The notes below the pieces were generated by a model. That model was given only the letters and a program-made list of their open reading frames with translations. It searched no databases and was not told where the DNA came from. 64,000 nucleotides of DNA from Burhinus oedicnemus (Eukaryota > Chordata > Aves > Charadriiformes > Burhinidae), in assembly GCA_008921705.1 (NCBI GenBank), contig VFFE01006705.1:250077-314076 (forward strand), written 5' to 3'. Below are positions 24,112 through 35,303 of the stretch, in pieces (the first letter of the stretch is position 1; every line of letters starts with the position of its first letter). The position numbers and the translations under genes were made by a program.

Positions 24112-27016
24112 ACTCATCAGACTGCTTTTGGAGAGCTTCTACTATTTTAGCTTGTAGACTTTTCTTTTGCTGTTAGTGGCAGCGGATGCAATTTTTACTA
24201 CTAGGTAGAACAAGAAAGGGTTAATTTTTAAAAAAAATATGTTTTGGGTCATTTGAATCAGATGCTGTAATGCTCTTAAGACTGCAGCACAGTAAACACA
24301 GTGCACGGATAAACAGCACCTTATGGTTGTCATTGAGTAGTTCTTAATAGCTCTTTAGGTTTCTTTGACATGAATTTCCTATCTTGTCACTTTTCTGTAT
24401 GGTAAAACAGACATGTAGGTATCAGGTCTGCAAATGGCAGGTGTCTGTCACTTCTCATCTGGATGAAATAGAGAGATAGTCCTTTTGCTCTTGACTTTTT
24501 TTAGCAGTAATCTTGTTTTTCTCCTTAGATAAGCCTTTTTATAAAGGTGGTGTCTGTCCTGGTTTTGCTTTTCTGCTTGCTTTGAATTCCAGAAGATAAA
24601 TTGATCTTAAGATTGTTTTATGAGTGAGGGGACATTATGACTGCTTCTGAATTTTTTAGACCCTTGGGGAATTGCAGTAACTGTAATATTTCCTTTTTAA
24701 GTTATGATAGTAGAACAAACAAAATTCCACTCAAGACATCTGCCTTCTAAAGAAAAACTTAGGTGATCTGAGAAGTCAAGGACAACTTCAATTCTACAAT
24801 AAGGGTGTTTAAAAAAGAAATAATAAATACTCGAAAGTCAAAAGAAGAAAATAATGATACCACTATGTCTGAGTTTGCCTTTGAAAACCATGCCAGATTA
24901 ATGGGAGGGGATTTTTTACTACAGTCTTGGAGAGCATAAACTTCTTATAGTTCTCTATGGTTCAGGAGAAAAAACAGAGGTGACTTTGGAAATCCAGAAT
25001 CAAGTAAGCTGGATGGCATGGCTGCCTTTATTAAAAAGGGTTCTAGGAAAATGAATAATTCTGTTTGTTTTGTGGTTTCAGTACTTGAATTCCTTTGTAC
25101 AAATCCCTGTTTGACAGATTATTTATCTTGTTGTCTTTGATGTTCGCTATTTAATAAGGTGAGGGAGTGAATTTCAAACTACAGTGGCAAAGTTTTAGCT
25201 GATCAGTTTAAAAACAGATCTCTTAAAGATTGCCAATTTTTATAAAACACCTGAAAGACGAAGAGGGGGGAAAAAATCCCACCCCAGAATCTCTCAACTA
25301 TATATATTAAATCCTAGCATTATGTCAGTGTTGGTACACCTTCACAGTGATCGTAGTAAACAGACAAAGGAGGCTTTATGGTAGTGAAGCATTCTTAAAG
25401 TTTGCAAAATTTCTCATGAACAGCATTTTTTTTTTTTGCTGTTGGATGTACTATATGAGGACCATTTTGAAGTATTTTAGAGGCTCCCCAAGTTTTGTGT
25501 AATTAATTTGACACTTTTCTAAGACTGAAATTTGATTTTATGAATTCTCGTGTTTTTATATTTAGTGTAATGGTACATTAACAGCTAAGATACTATGTGG
25601 TTGTATTTTATCGATTAGGGCAACTTTTTATGCCTATAATTAGTTGTTTTATCCGGATGTAAGTAGGCAGGAGTGTTGCCAAGAAAGATGACTTCTTCAG
25701 ACCTGCCTCACCCCATCCAGATTTCTGCACCATAACACAGTTAACTGGGTTGGGGAGCTGACTTTATTAAAATTAACCCAGGTTGTTTTTTAAAGCTAAT
25801 TTCAGTCTGGGTGATTTACCAGTTCAGCTCACTGAGTATCAGTGGGAACATGTGTGCTAGCATGTGAGAGTAGGCACGCAGAGGAGTGGGAATGAGCAGC
25901 TGGACAAGAGAAAGGCTAGGGCTGTCACTTAGGGTGTTCCATCAAAGTGCTTATGGAAGTATGGTGTTGCTATCTGTCTCACACATCGTTAATCCCATCT
26001 GAGATCCTGGCTGTTTACATACTGGGCTTCTGATTGGGCCCAATTCTGTCAGGCACTTAAACACTGATACTGTGATTAATTCATCCCATGTGAAGACAAC
26101 AGCAGACTCCCAAAGGGGAAAATAATGCAGCTTACCTACTCCTTCACATTGTTATATTCGCCAGATAGCTATAGGTGATGTTGGTGAGGCTTGAATATAA
26201 AAATTCAATACATAATTCTTCTTTAGATGGATCTCTTTCTACCAGAATTGAAATGTTTCTGTAAGATGGCAAAACCCTAGTTCTTTGAAAGATAACACCA
26301 AATTTACCATTGTCTCGTAGCAATATGGGGGGTTGGGGTGGAGGGTGGTGTATGTAATTTTTCTAATACCAGTGATATTCAGGATGTGCAAGACAATTTT
26401 GGAAAACAAAGCTTAAATTTTTATTGGTGCGGGTCTTTCAATAGTTACAATACTTTCTGAAAGTCACCGCCATGTCTCACAGCAAAACTGCATCTTCATT
26501 TCAGGACTGCATTTCAATACTTTCACTTATTTCAATTCCATACTTCCATCCTTAAAAGTAGTCATTTGCTAGTAACTTTTTTTCATTTTAGGCAGATCAG
26601 AAACTTGTTTATCTTGAGTATGTTTGTTATTAAGGAAGAGTCTGTTAAGAGCTAAGAGCAGTTACCCGTTATCTTCAGAAAAAAACATAAAATGCCAAAA
26701 TTTAGTTGCCACTTTCAAATATAGCAAGGGGAAGCTGGTTTTATAAAACAGTCCATTAAATTGTGTCCTAGTACACTATGTTAGCGAGCATCCCAATCTT
26801 AATGCTTTTAGGATGTCTTCACAGAAATGAAATGTGAAATGCTCTGTTAAAATCACGTATGTAAACATTGCTAAGTGCATAGCTGCCTATGCATCATTCA
26901 TTTGCTGAATCATTGATAAGTTCAAAAGTCAGCAGCCTTGCAGTCTTTGGAACTTGTCTTTGACTGTCCTGCTTAAGCTATTCCTGTGATCAGTCTAATC
27001 AGAAAGTTTTCAAATT

Positions 27017-27040
27017 GGGGGGCAGGGGGGAAAGGGGGGG
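27017..27040 (+). other. G-run cluster, possible G-quadruplex
   Basis: Three G runs of six, six and seven bases separated by CA and AAA. The long runs could split to supply four G3 tracts. It lies in the sense strand of the intron. Confidence 0.5.
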
Positions 27041-27570
27041 AAAAAAGAGTTACTCAGTGTACTAAACAGCCAGATATAAATATCGGTAGAGCGTCACACT
27101 TCCTTGCTATTGTTTAGTTTGCACTTCAGGTTAAGGCAGCAGAAGGAACAGAATGTGCATGAGAACTGCTTGGTCTTTTGGATCTTGGTGGCTAGGGTTT
27201 AATGGATGAAGACAAACTTTTGTTCAGTATTCAAAGCTTACAAGACACTTCTAACCTTGCTGTGAAGTCTGGATCTTCACTGCTGACCCTCAATGAAGGG
27301 GGATATGGAAGGCATTAAGTAGATGGTCACTGCTTAAGGTAGTGAACTGGAAGCCTGAGACAGCACTGAAAGCTTATCTGTTCCATCTTGTATTAGAAGT
27401 ATTTGCAACCAGAAATTGTGGCCTTTACTTCTGAATATATAACATAGGAATTTGGGGTGGGGTGTGGATTCACTTTCTTAAGTTCATTATGCTTTATTTT
27501 CATGGAAGCTGTTATACGAGCCAGTATTGGTAGTAACAATATATATTCAGGTATGAATACTGATGCAGAT

Positions 27571-29955
27571 AGAATCATAGGATGGTTTAGGTTGGAAGGA
27601 ACCGTAAAGATCATCTAGTTCCAACCCCCTTGCCATGGGCAAGGATACCTCCCTCTAGACCAGATTGCTCAAAGCCTCATCCAACCTGGCCTTGAACACT
27701 TCCAGGGATGGCGCCTCCACAGCTTCCCTGGACAACCTGTTCCAGTGCCTCACCACCCTCAGAGTGAAAAATTTCTTCCTGACATCTAATCTAAATCTAC
27801 CTTCTTCCAGTTTGAAGTCATTACCCCTCATCCTATCACTACATGCCCTTGTAAAAAGTCCCTCTCCAGCTTTCTTGTAGGCCCCTTTCAGATACTGGAA
27901 GGCTGCTATAAGGTCTCCCTGGAGTCTCCTCTTCTCCAGGCTGAACAACGCCAACTCTTTCGGCCTGTCCTCACAGCAGAGGTGCTCTAACCCTCTGATG
28001 ATCTTCATGGCCCTACTCTGGACCTGGAGTATGGTCCACATCCTTCTTATGCTGGGGGCTCCAGAGCTGGACACAGTATTCCGGGTGGGGTCTCACAAGA
28101 GCAGAGTAGAGGGGCAGAATCGCCTCCCTCCACGTGCTGGCCATGCTGCTTTTGATGCAGACCAGGATGTGGTTGGCCTTCTGGGCTGCAAGTGCACATT
28201 GCCAGCTCATGTTGAGCTTCTCACCCAACAACACCCCCAAGTCCCTCTGCGCAGGGCTGCTCTTGATCTGTTCTCCACCCAGCCTGTATTTGTGCATGGG
28301 ATTGCCCCGACCCACATGCAGGACCTTGCACTTGGCCTTGTTGAATTTCATGAGGTTGGCACGGGCCCACCTCTCAAGCCTGTCCAGATCCCTCTGGATG
28401 GCATCCCTTCCCTCCAGCGTGTCAACTGCTCCACACAGCTTGGAGTCATCAGCAAACTTGCTGAGGGTGCACTCAGTCCCAACATCCATGTCGCCAACAA
28501 AGATGTTAAATAGTACCGGTCCCAGTACCAACCCCTGAGGAACACCACTTGTCACTGCTTGTCACTTGGACATCAACCCGTTGGCCGTAACTCTTTGAGT
28601 ACAACCATCCAGCCAATTCCTTATCCACCGAGTGGTCCATCAGTCAAATCCATGTCTCTCCAGTTTAGAGACCAGGATGTCATGTGGAACAGTTTCAAAT
28701 GCCTTGCACAAGTCCAGGCAGATGACATCTGTTGCTCTCTCCTTATCCACCAAGGCTGTAACCCCGTCATAGAAGGCCACCAAATTTGTCAGGCATGATT
28801 TGCCCCTAGTGAAGCCATGTTGGCTGTCACCAGTCACCTCTTTATTATCCATGTGCTTTAGCACAGTTTCCAGGAGCATCTGCTCCATGATCTTGCTGGG
28901 CACAGAGGTGAGACTGACCAGCCTGTAGTTCCCTGGGTCATCTTTTTTTTACCCTTTTTGAAAATGGGGGTTACGTTCCCTCTTTTCCAGTCAGTGGGAA
29001 CTTCACCAGACTGCCATGACTTCTCAAATATGGTGGATAGTGGCTTGGCAGCTTCATCTGCCAGTTCTCTCAGGACCCGTGGATGAACCTCATCAGGTGC
29101 CGTGGATTTGTGCACATTCAGGTTCCTCAGCTGGTCTCTGACCTGGTCTTTTCCTACAGTGGGCGGTACCTCATTCTCCCAGTCCCTGCCTTTACCTTCT
29201 GCAACTTGGGCGATGTGGTTAGAGCCTTTACCAGTAAAGACTGAGGCAATAAAGTCATTGAGTACCTCAGCCTTCTCCATGTCCCAGGTGACCAGGTCTC
29301 CTGTTCCCTTCCTGAGTGGGCCTACATCTTCCCTAGTCTTCCTTTTGTACCTGATATACCTATAGAAGGCTTTCTTGTTGCCCCTGATGCCCCTGGCTAG
29401 ATTTAACTCTATCTGGGCTTTATCTTTCCTAACCTGATCCTTGGCTGCCCAGATAATTTCTCTGTAGTCGTCCCAGGCTACCTGTCCTTGCTTCCACCCT
29501 CTGTAGACTTCCTTTTTCTGTTTGAAATTGTCCAGGATCTCCTTGTTCATCCAACTAGGCCTCCTGGAGTTTTTGCCCGACTTCCTCTTTGTTGGGATGC
29601 ATTGCTCCTGAGCTTGGTGGAGGTGGTCCTTGAATATTAGCCAGCTTTCTCAGGCCCCTCTTCCCTCCAGGGCTTTGTCCCACTGTATTCCATCAAGCAG
29701 ATCCCTGAAGAGGTCGAAGTCTGTTCTCCTGAAGTCCAGGGTAGGAAGCTTACTGCGTGCCTTCCTCGCTGCCCTAAGGATCTCAAACTCCACCATCTCA
29801 TGATCACTGCAGCTAAGGCTGCCCTTGACATGACATTCCCCACCAGCCCCTCCTTGTTGGTGAGAACAGGGTCCAGCATGGCACCTCTCCTTGTTGGCCC
29901 CTCTGTCACTTGGAAGTTTTTGTCAATAATGTTGATGATACTGTGAACTTCATGC
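27571..29955 (-). mobile_element. CR1 LINE, long 5'-truncated copy (copy F)
   Basis: About 2.4 kb in antisense to TNRC6B. The plus-strand left edge (AGAATCATAGGATGG...GTTGGAAGGAACC) is the reverse complement of a CR1 3' end. Minus-strand frames, in order from 29909 down to 27655, give a pre-RT segment, the RT fingers ([15 protein letters not shown], then [23 protein letters not shown]), motif A ([14 protein letters not shown]), the catalytic FADD (in [13 protein letters not shown]) and the C-terminal HWNRLSREAVEAPSLEVFK. Frames are broken at several points, so it is dead. No complete endonuclease or ORF1 is present. Confidence 0.96.
28013..29550 (-). pseudogene. CR1 ORF2 reverse transcriptase remnant
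   Basis: This is the best-preserved RT part of copy F, split into three frames (29550-28858, 28903-28640, 28555-28013). The first break lies at an A-rich run (plus-strand poly-T near 28945). The second lies close to a 10-bp near-perfect tandem duplication, CTTGTCACTG then CTTGTCACTT (28548-28567), enough to shift frame. Motif A and FADD are still readable. It gives no functional product. Confidence 0.9.
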
Positions 29956-31466
29956 TCTGCAAAATAAGTTAAACTGGTTGGGTGGGTAACTGAATAAGAC
30001 TAATATATTTGGGTTCAGCACATGGTTTTGTAGAAGGGAGAGTGTTTAGTCTTCATCACTGGGAATTTGTGGTGAGGGTAATTTAGGATCCCTTGGTATT
30101 AAAAATACATAGAAAAAATGAGTGGAACCCTATATAGAGAACAACACTGAAGTAGTAATGGATTTTTAGAGGTTCAGAAGTAATTATGGTGGATTGCAAA
30201 GGAATCTTGGTTGATGTTTTAAACTAATGATGATATGTCTGCATACATGCAGACTTCATGCTGCCAGCCCTGAAATAGGCTTCATCCATTGTGGCGCTGT
30301 GTTAATTTATGTGTGCTTTAAAGCGATGTATAAATAACTTGTCCATGTGAAGTCATACGGCATAGGACATGATAACAGTTCACTGCAGATGAAAGAAAGG
30401 GGCCCTATTCATTGTCATTCATCCTGCTAATTTCCTTATCGTGACTCCAAAGCTCATTGAACTTGCAGGTTACCCTGTACAATGTGCTAAGCCAGCAAAA
30501 AACTAACCCATCAAAAAGTGGGCAGTTTTGTGTTGAGTTACTGAATACAGTTGACTTAGTTAAAGGGCTTAACTGCCATCAGAACTGTCACAAACGAGAG
30601 GTGAAACTTGGGGATCTTAAAGTAGGTAGAGCTGATGAGAGAGAGAAGGAAAAGTGAGATCTCTTACTAGCCTCCATCCAGTGGCAGAGGGATCGGCTTA
30701 GCTGCTCGCAAAACCAGAAACTGGTTTCTAGGATAAATATAGCAGTGACACAAATGTGGGGTAATTACATACTGAATACAGCTTGCATGTTACTACATAG
30801 AAATTGTATTTTGTGTAGCTTTTCACTCTTACAATTTACATTAACTTTTGGAAATAATTTTATTTGTTTTGCAAAGGGTTGGAAGAAATTGGTAGTAGCA
30901 AAATCAACTTGAAAAAGATATTTGAAGCTGAAGGATAGACTTCATTGTTATATATTCATTAGATGCCTTTTGTTTTCAATCTTTTATCTTTTGATCTGTA
31001 ATAAATTTTAGTTGCTTTGAGTCAGTTGAGTAGCAGACCAACAGCTGACTGCATGTACACACACATGCATATGAATGTGTGCACGTACACATTCCTGTTC
31101 TATATATAGTATGATTTAAAATGTGTGTTTGAAAAGTCTACAGCCAGTATCAGGAATGTTCATTAACTGGGTTATAATTATGTTGAAATTGGATCTGGAC
31201 TGTTAGCAGTAGTAGTGAGTCAGTGGTGAATTCAGATGTGCAGAAAATGCTTGTGGGGAGTTTGTTTAAAGAAGTTTTTTTTATCAGTATTTTCAATGGT
31301 GTTTTCCAGCTTGATGTTCTTCCAAAGCAACTTTGTTACACATTTGAGGGAGGGGTTCTTATTAATGAAAACAGTAATCAGTGGTGTCAAAAATGTGATG
31401 TTCAGTGCTTGTAAATAATATTATTAATGACCTTTTTGGGTGTGGGTTTGTTGTTGTTTTTTTTAG

Positions 31467-33794
31467 ATTCAGCAACTGGAGGTGCTGCTGCTTCAAATTA
31501 TGCAAATTCCACTTGGGGTCCTGGAGCCTCCTCCAGCAGCGGCACCAACACCAACCCAACTCACATCTGGGACAAGGTGATTGTAGACGGGTCTGACATG
31601 GAAGAGTGGCCTTGTATTGCCAGCAAAGATGCTGAGTCTTCTTCCGAAAACACCACCGATAACAACAGTGCCTCGAATCCTGGCTTGGAGAAGAATGCTC
31701 TGCCAGGAAGCACCACTAGTAACAAAGGAAAAGGAAGCCAGTGCCAGTCTGGAAGCGCTGGAAACGAATGTAATCTTGGGGTCTGGAAATCTGATCCCAA
31801 GGCTAAATCTGTTCAATCTTCCAACCCTGCTGCCGAGAGTAACAATGGACTAGGTAATTGGAGGAACTTGAGTGGACAAGATAGAATCGGTCCCAGTTCT
31901 GGCTTCAGCAACTTTAACCCAAATAGCAACCCATCTGCTTGGCCGGCACTGGTTCAAGAGGGCAATTCTAGGAAAGGGACTTTGGAATCTGATAGTGGTA
32001 GCTCCAATGCACAGATTAGCACAGTAGGTCAGACCTCTAGGGAACAGCAGTCAAAGATGGAAAATGCGGGTGTTAACTTTGTCTCTGGCAGAGAACAGGC
32101 TCAAATTCATAACACTGATGGACCAAAAAATGGAAACACTAACTCCTTGAACTTAAGTTCACCAAACCCTATGGAGAATAAGGGAATGCCCTTTGAAATG
32201 GGCTTGGGGAACCCTTCCAGGAGCACTGACGCCCCTTCACAAAGCACTGGAGAAAGAAAGACTGGGAGTGTTGGATCTTGGGGTACAGCTAGGGGGTCTT
32301 CTGGAACTGACACAGTCTCTGGACAGAGCAATTCTGGAAACCATGGGAACAATGGAAAGGATAGAGAGGACTCCTGGAAAGGAGCTTCTGTTCAAAAACC
32401 TAATGGGTCAAGAAGTGATTCTTGGGATAACAATAACCGGTCTACGGGTGGTGGGTCTTGGAACTTTGGCCCTCAGCATGCAAATGAAAGCAAATGGGGT
32501 GAAGGGAACAAAGTAACATCTGGGGTCTCTCAGGGAGAATGGAAACAGCTGTCTGGGTCTGATGAACTGAAGATTGGAGAATGGAGTGGTCCAAACCAAC
32601 CAAATTCTAGCACTGGAGCATGGGACAATCAAAAAGGCCACCCTCTTCCTGAAAACCAAGGCAATTCCCAGGCTCCCTGTTGGGGAAGATCTTCCAGCTC
32701 TGCGGGAAGTGAGGTTGGAGGTCAAAGCACTGGAAGCAACCACAAAGCAGGAAGTAGTGACAGTCACAATTCTGGACGCCGATCATATAGGCCTACGCAT
32801 CCTGATTGCCAGGCAGTCTTGCAGACTTTGCTGAGCAGGACTGATTTGGACCCCCGAGTGCTTTCAAACACTGGCTGGGGCCAAACTCAAATTAAGCAAG
32901 ATACCGTATGGGATATTGAAGAGATGCCACGGTCCGAGGGGAAGTCTGATAAAGGAACTGAGGGGTGGGAGAGCTCTGCCACACAGACAAAGAACTCAGG
33001 GGGCTGGGGCGATGTACCCAGCCAAAGCAATCAAATCAAGTCTGGATGGGGTGAGCTCTCGACCCCAACGGAGTGGAAGGACCCCAAAAATACTGGAGGA
33101 TGGAATGACTATAAGAACCCCAATTCTTCTAATTGGGGAGGAGGAAGACCAGAAGAAAAATCATCTTCCTCTTGGAATGAAAGCTCTAGTAAGGATCAGG
33201 GGTGGGGTGGACGGCAACCTAGTCAAGGATGGTCTTCTGGAAAGAACGGTTGGGGAGAGGAAGTTGACCAAACAAAAAACAGCAACTGGGAAAGTGCAGG
33301 AAATAAGCCAGTGTCAGGTTGGGGTGAAGGTGGGCAAAATGAGATTGGAACTTGGGGTAACGGTGCAAATACGAGCGCTGCTTCGAAGGGTGGATGGGAT
33401 GATTGTAAAAGAACTTCAACATGGAATGAGACGGGTCGACAGCCCAACTCCTGGAACAAGCAGCAGCAGCAGCACCAGCAGCAACAGCAGGAGGCTTCTG
33501 GTTCCTGGGGTCCACCACCCCAAACTCCAAGTAATGGGCGGCCTCCAAACCCAAACTGGAACAGTGGACCACAGCCAGCTGCCCCCAAAGAGGAGGAGCC
33601 TAGTGGCTGGGAAGAACCTTCTCCACAGTCAATCAGTCGAAAAATGGATATTGATGATGGCACTTCAGCGTGGGGAGATCCTAGCAGTTATAACTACAAG
33701 AATGTGAACCTGTGGGACAAGAACTCACAAGGAGGACAGGCCCCACGGGAGCAGAGCCTGCCTACTCCAATGACTAGCAAATCACAAGCATCAG
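31467..33794 (+). CDS. TNRC6B: TNRC6B exon 4: giant GW-repeat, Argonaute-binding exon
   Basis: 2,328 nt, 775 full codons, acceptor TTTTTTTTAG and donor TCAG|GTACTA. The product is Ser/Asn/Gly-rich with about 38 tryptophans, mostly in GW or WG context (GSWGTA, SKWGEG, TGWGQT, GGWGDV, SGWGEL, QGWGGR, SGWGEG). Each can insert into the tryptophan pockets of an Argonaute PIWI domain, the known role of this region. The conserved block [26 protein letters not shown] near the middle and [20 protein letters not shown] near the end are family hallmarks. A glutamine tract (CAG/CAA) lies near 33460-33490. The frame stays open past the donor to a stop at 33911-33913. Confidence 0.98.
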
Positions 33795-35144
33795 GTACTA
33801 GTCTTGTTCCTTTTTTCAGCAAGCTCCTATATATGAATGTAACCTTAACACATAAGAGAAAATTGTGTAGCCTCCAATTCGTAATAGTTTTATTCCATAA
33901 AAAAAAACCCTGAATTTCTTATTTGAATATTTGGTTCTGTATTTAAAGTGTCTTTTAAAATCTGAGTCAATCAGTCCTCTGCTTGTTGTGCCTCAGTAAC
34001 TGTGATCTGAATACTGGTCCACTTGCCAGTAAAAGAAAATGTTTGTTAGCTGACAAATCTGCATGTTCAATCTGAGCTCTGAAGAGCAGTTTGAATTACA
34101 GAATCATAGACTTATTTATGTTGGAAAACACCCTTTAAGATCATCGAGTCCAACTGGAAACCTAACACTGCCAAGTCCACCACCAAACCATGTCCTTAAG
34201 TGCCACATCTGCATGTCTTTTAAATACCTCCAGGGATGGTGACTCAACCACTTCCCTGGGCAGCCTGTTCCAATGCTTGATAGCCCTTTCAGTGAAGAAA
34301 TTTTTCCTAATATCCAATCTAAACCTCCGCTGGTGCAACTTGAGGCTGTTTCCTCTCGTCCTATCACTTGCTACTTGGGAAAAGAGGCCAACCCCCACCT
34401 CACCACAACCTCCTTTGAGGTAGTTGTAGAAAGCAATAAAGTTCTCTCCTCAGCCTCTTTTTCTCCACGCCAAATCACATATTTTATATTTAATTATTAG
34501 AGAAATGGGGATAAATTCTTTACTTTTTTTAGTCAAATTTTTTGCTCTTAAACACTCAGTTAACACTTGAAAGTGAGTGAGTCCGTGATTTAATTTTTTA
34601 GCTCAATTTGGCTCTGCTGTATCATAAAGAATACTTAGCAAAATACTTTATTCTTTGAAATAAGGCCAAAAAAAAGTTACATAGCCTGGAAATATATTAA
34701 GATGTTGTTGTTATGTAATCTCTTCTCTGACTTGGACATACTTTAAAGATTTCATTTTAATATGTACTTCAAATATGCCTTATTCTTTCTTCAGTATATG
34801 AAAACCCTGAGTTAGTCTGATGCTTTTAATTAGTCACAAAAGTTCACCAGATAGGAACAGATTAGGTGTGGACAGATTAGATAGCATTAGATGTGGGGTT
34901 CATGTTGAACCTGGGAGAAGAATAGTTCTCATCATAGCATTCTCTTCTTTTTCATCCCTAGAGGTCAGTTCCTGCTCTAAGTTTGATGTGAACAGTTGTC
35001 CTTTCTGTTGCACCCATGCTATTGAGAATCTAAAGTCCTCAACAGAAATAATGAAGCAGTAGATTAATGACGTGGTGCTGCACTGCAGTAAAATAGTTTG
35101 TTGTCTAAATGGTCTGTAATGAAAACTCTTTCTCCTTTGTGCAG
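33795..35144. other. Intron between exons 4 and 5
   Basis: About 1.35 kb. Contains an antisense CR1 3' fragment (about 34098-34478). Otherwise AT-rich with nothing recognised. Confidence 0.85.
34098..34478 (-). mobile_element. CR1 LINE 3' fragment, antisense (copy G)
   Basis: The left edge is the CR1 3' end (AGAATCATAG, then ATGTTGGAAAACACC...AAGATCATCGAGTCCAAC). The minus-strand frame reads [39 protein letters not shown], the C-terminus of CR1 ORF2. It is closely similar in layout to copy E. Truncated. Confidence 0.92.
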
Positions 35145-35303
35145 TCTGGAGCAAAAGCACTCCACCTGCTCCAGATAATGGTACGTCCGCCTGGGGTGAG
35201 CCAAATGAAACCAGTCCCGGGTGGGGTGAAGTAGATGATACAGGAGCATCGACAACAGGCTGGGGGAATGCACCTTCCAACACCCCGAATGCCATGAAAC
35301 CTA
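35145..35303 (+). CDS. TNRC6B: TNRC6B exon 5: end of GW region
   Basis: Acceptor TTTGTGCAG, donor CTA|GTGAGT. The split codon G|TC gives V, then [19 protein letters not shown]..., SPGWGEVDD and TTGWGNAP, ending KP plus A. 159 nt. Three GW/WG sites continue the Argonaute-binding region. The phase fits exons 4 and 6 exactly. Confidence 0.97.

Larger units (their letters stand above)
24023..31466. other. Intron between exons 3 and 4 (GC-AG type)
   Basis: About 7.4 kb, starting GCAAGT and ending TTTTTTTTAG. It holds a 2.4-kb antisense CR1 (27571-29955) and a G-run cluster at 27017-27040. No other coding exon was recognised in 24030-27570 or 29960-31460. Confidence 0.88.

Noticed and set aside
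27998..28538. Plus-strand frames of 134-171 codons over the long CR1
   Set aside because: They are antisense shadows of the CR1 reverse transcriptase on the minus strand.
31493..33707. Alternative-frame and antisense ORFs up to 263 codons over exon 4
   Set aside because: Repeat-driven shadows of the GW-rich frame, with no family similarity.
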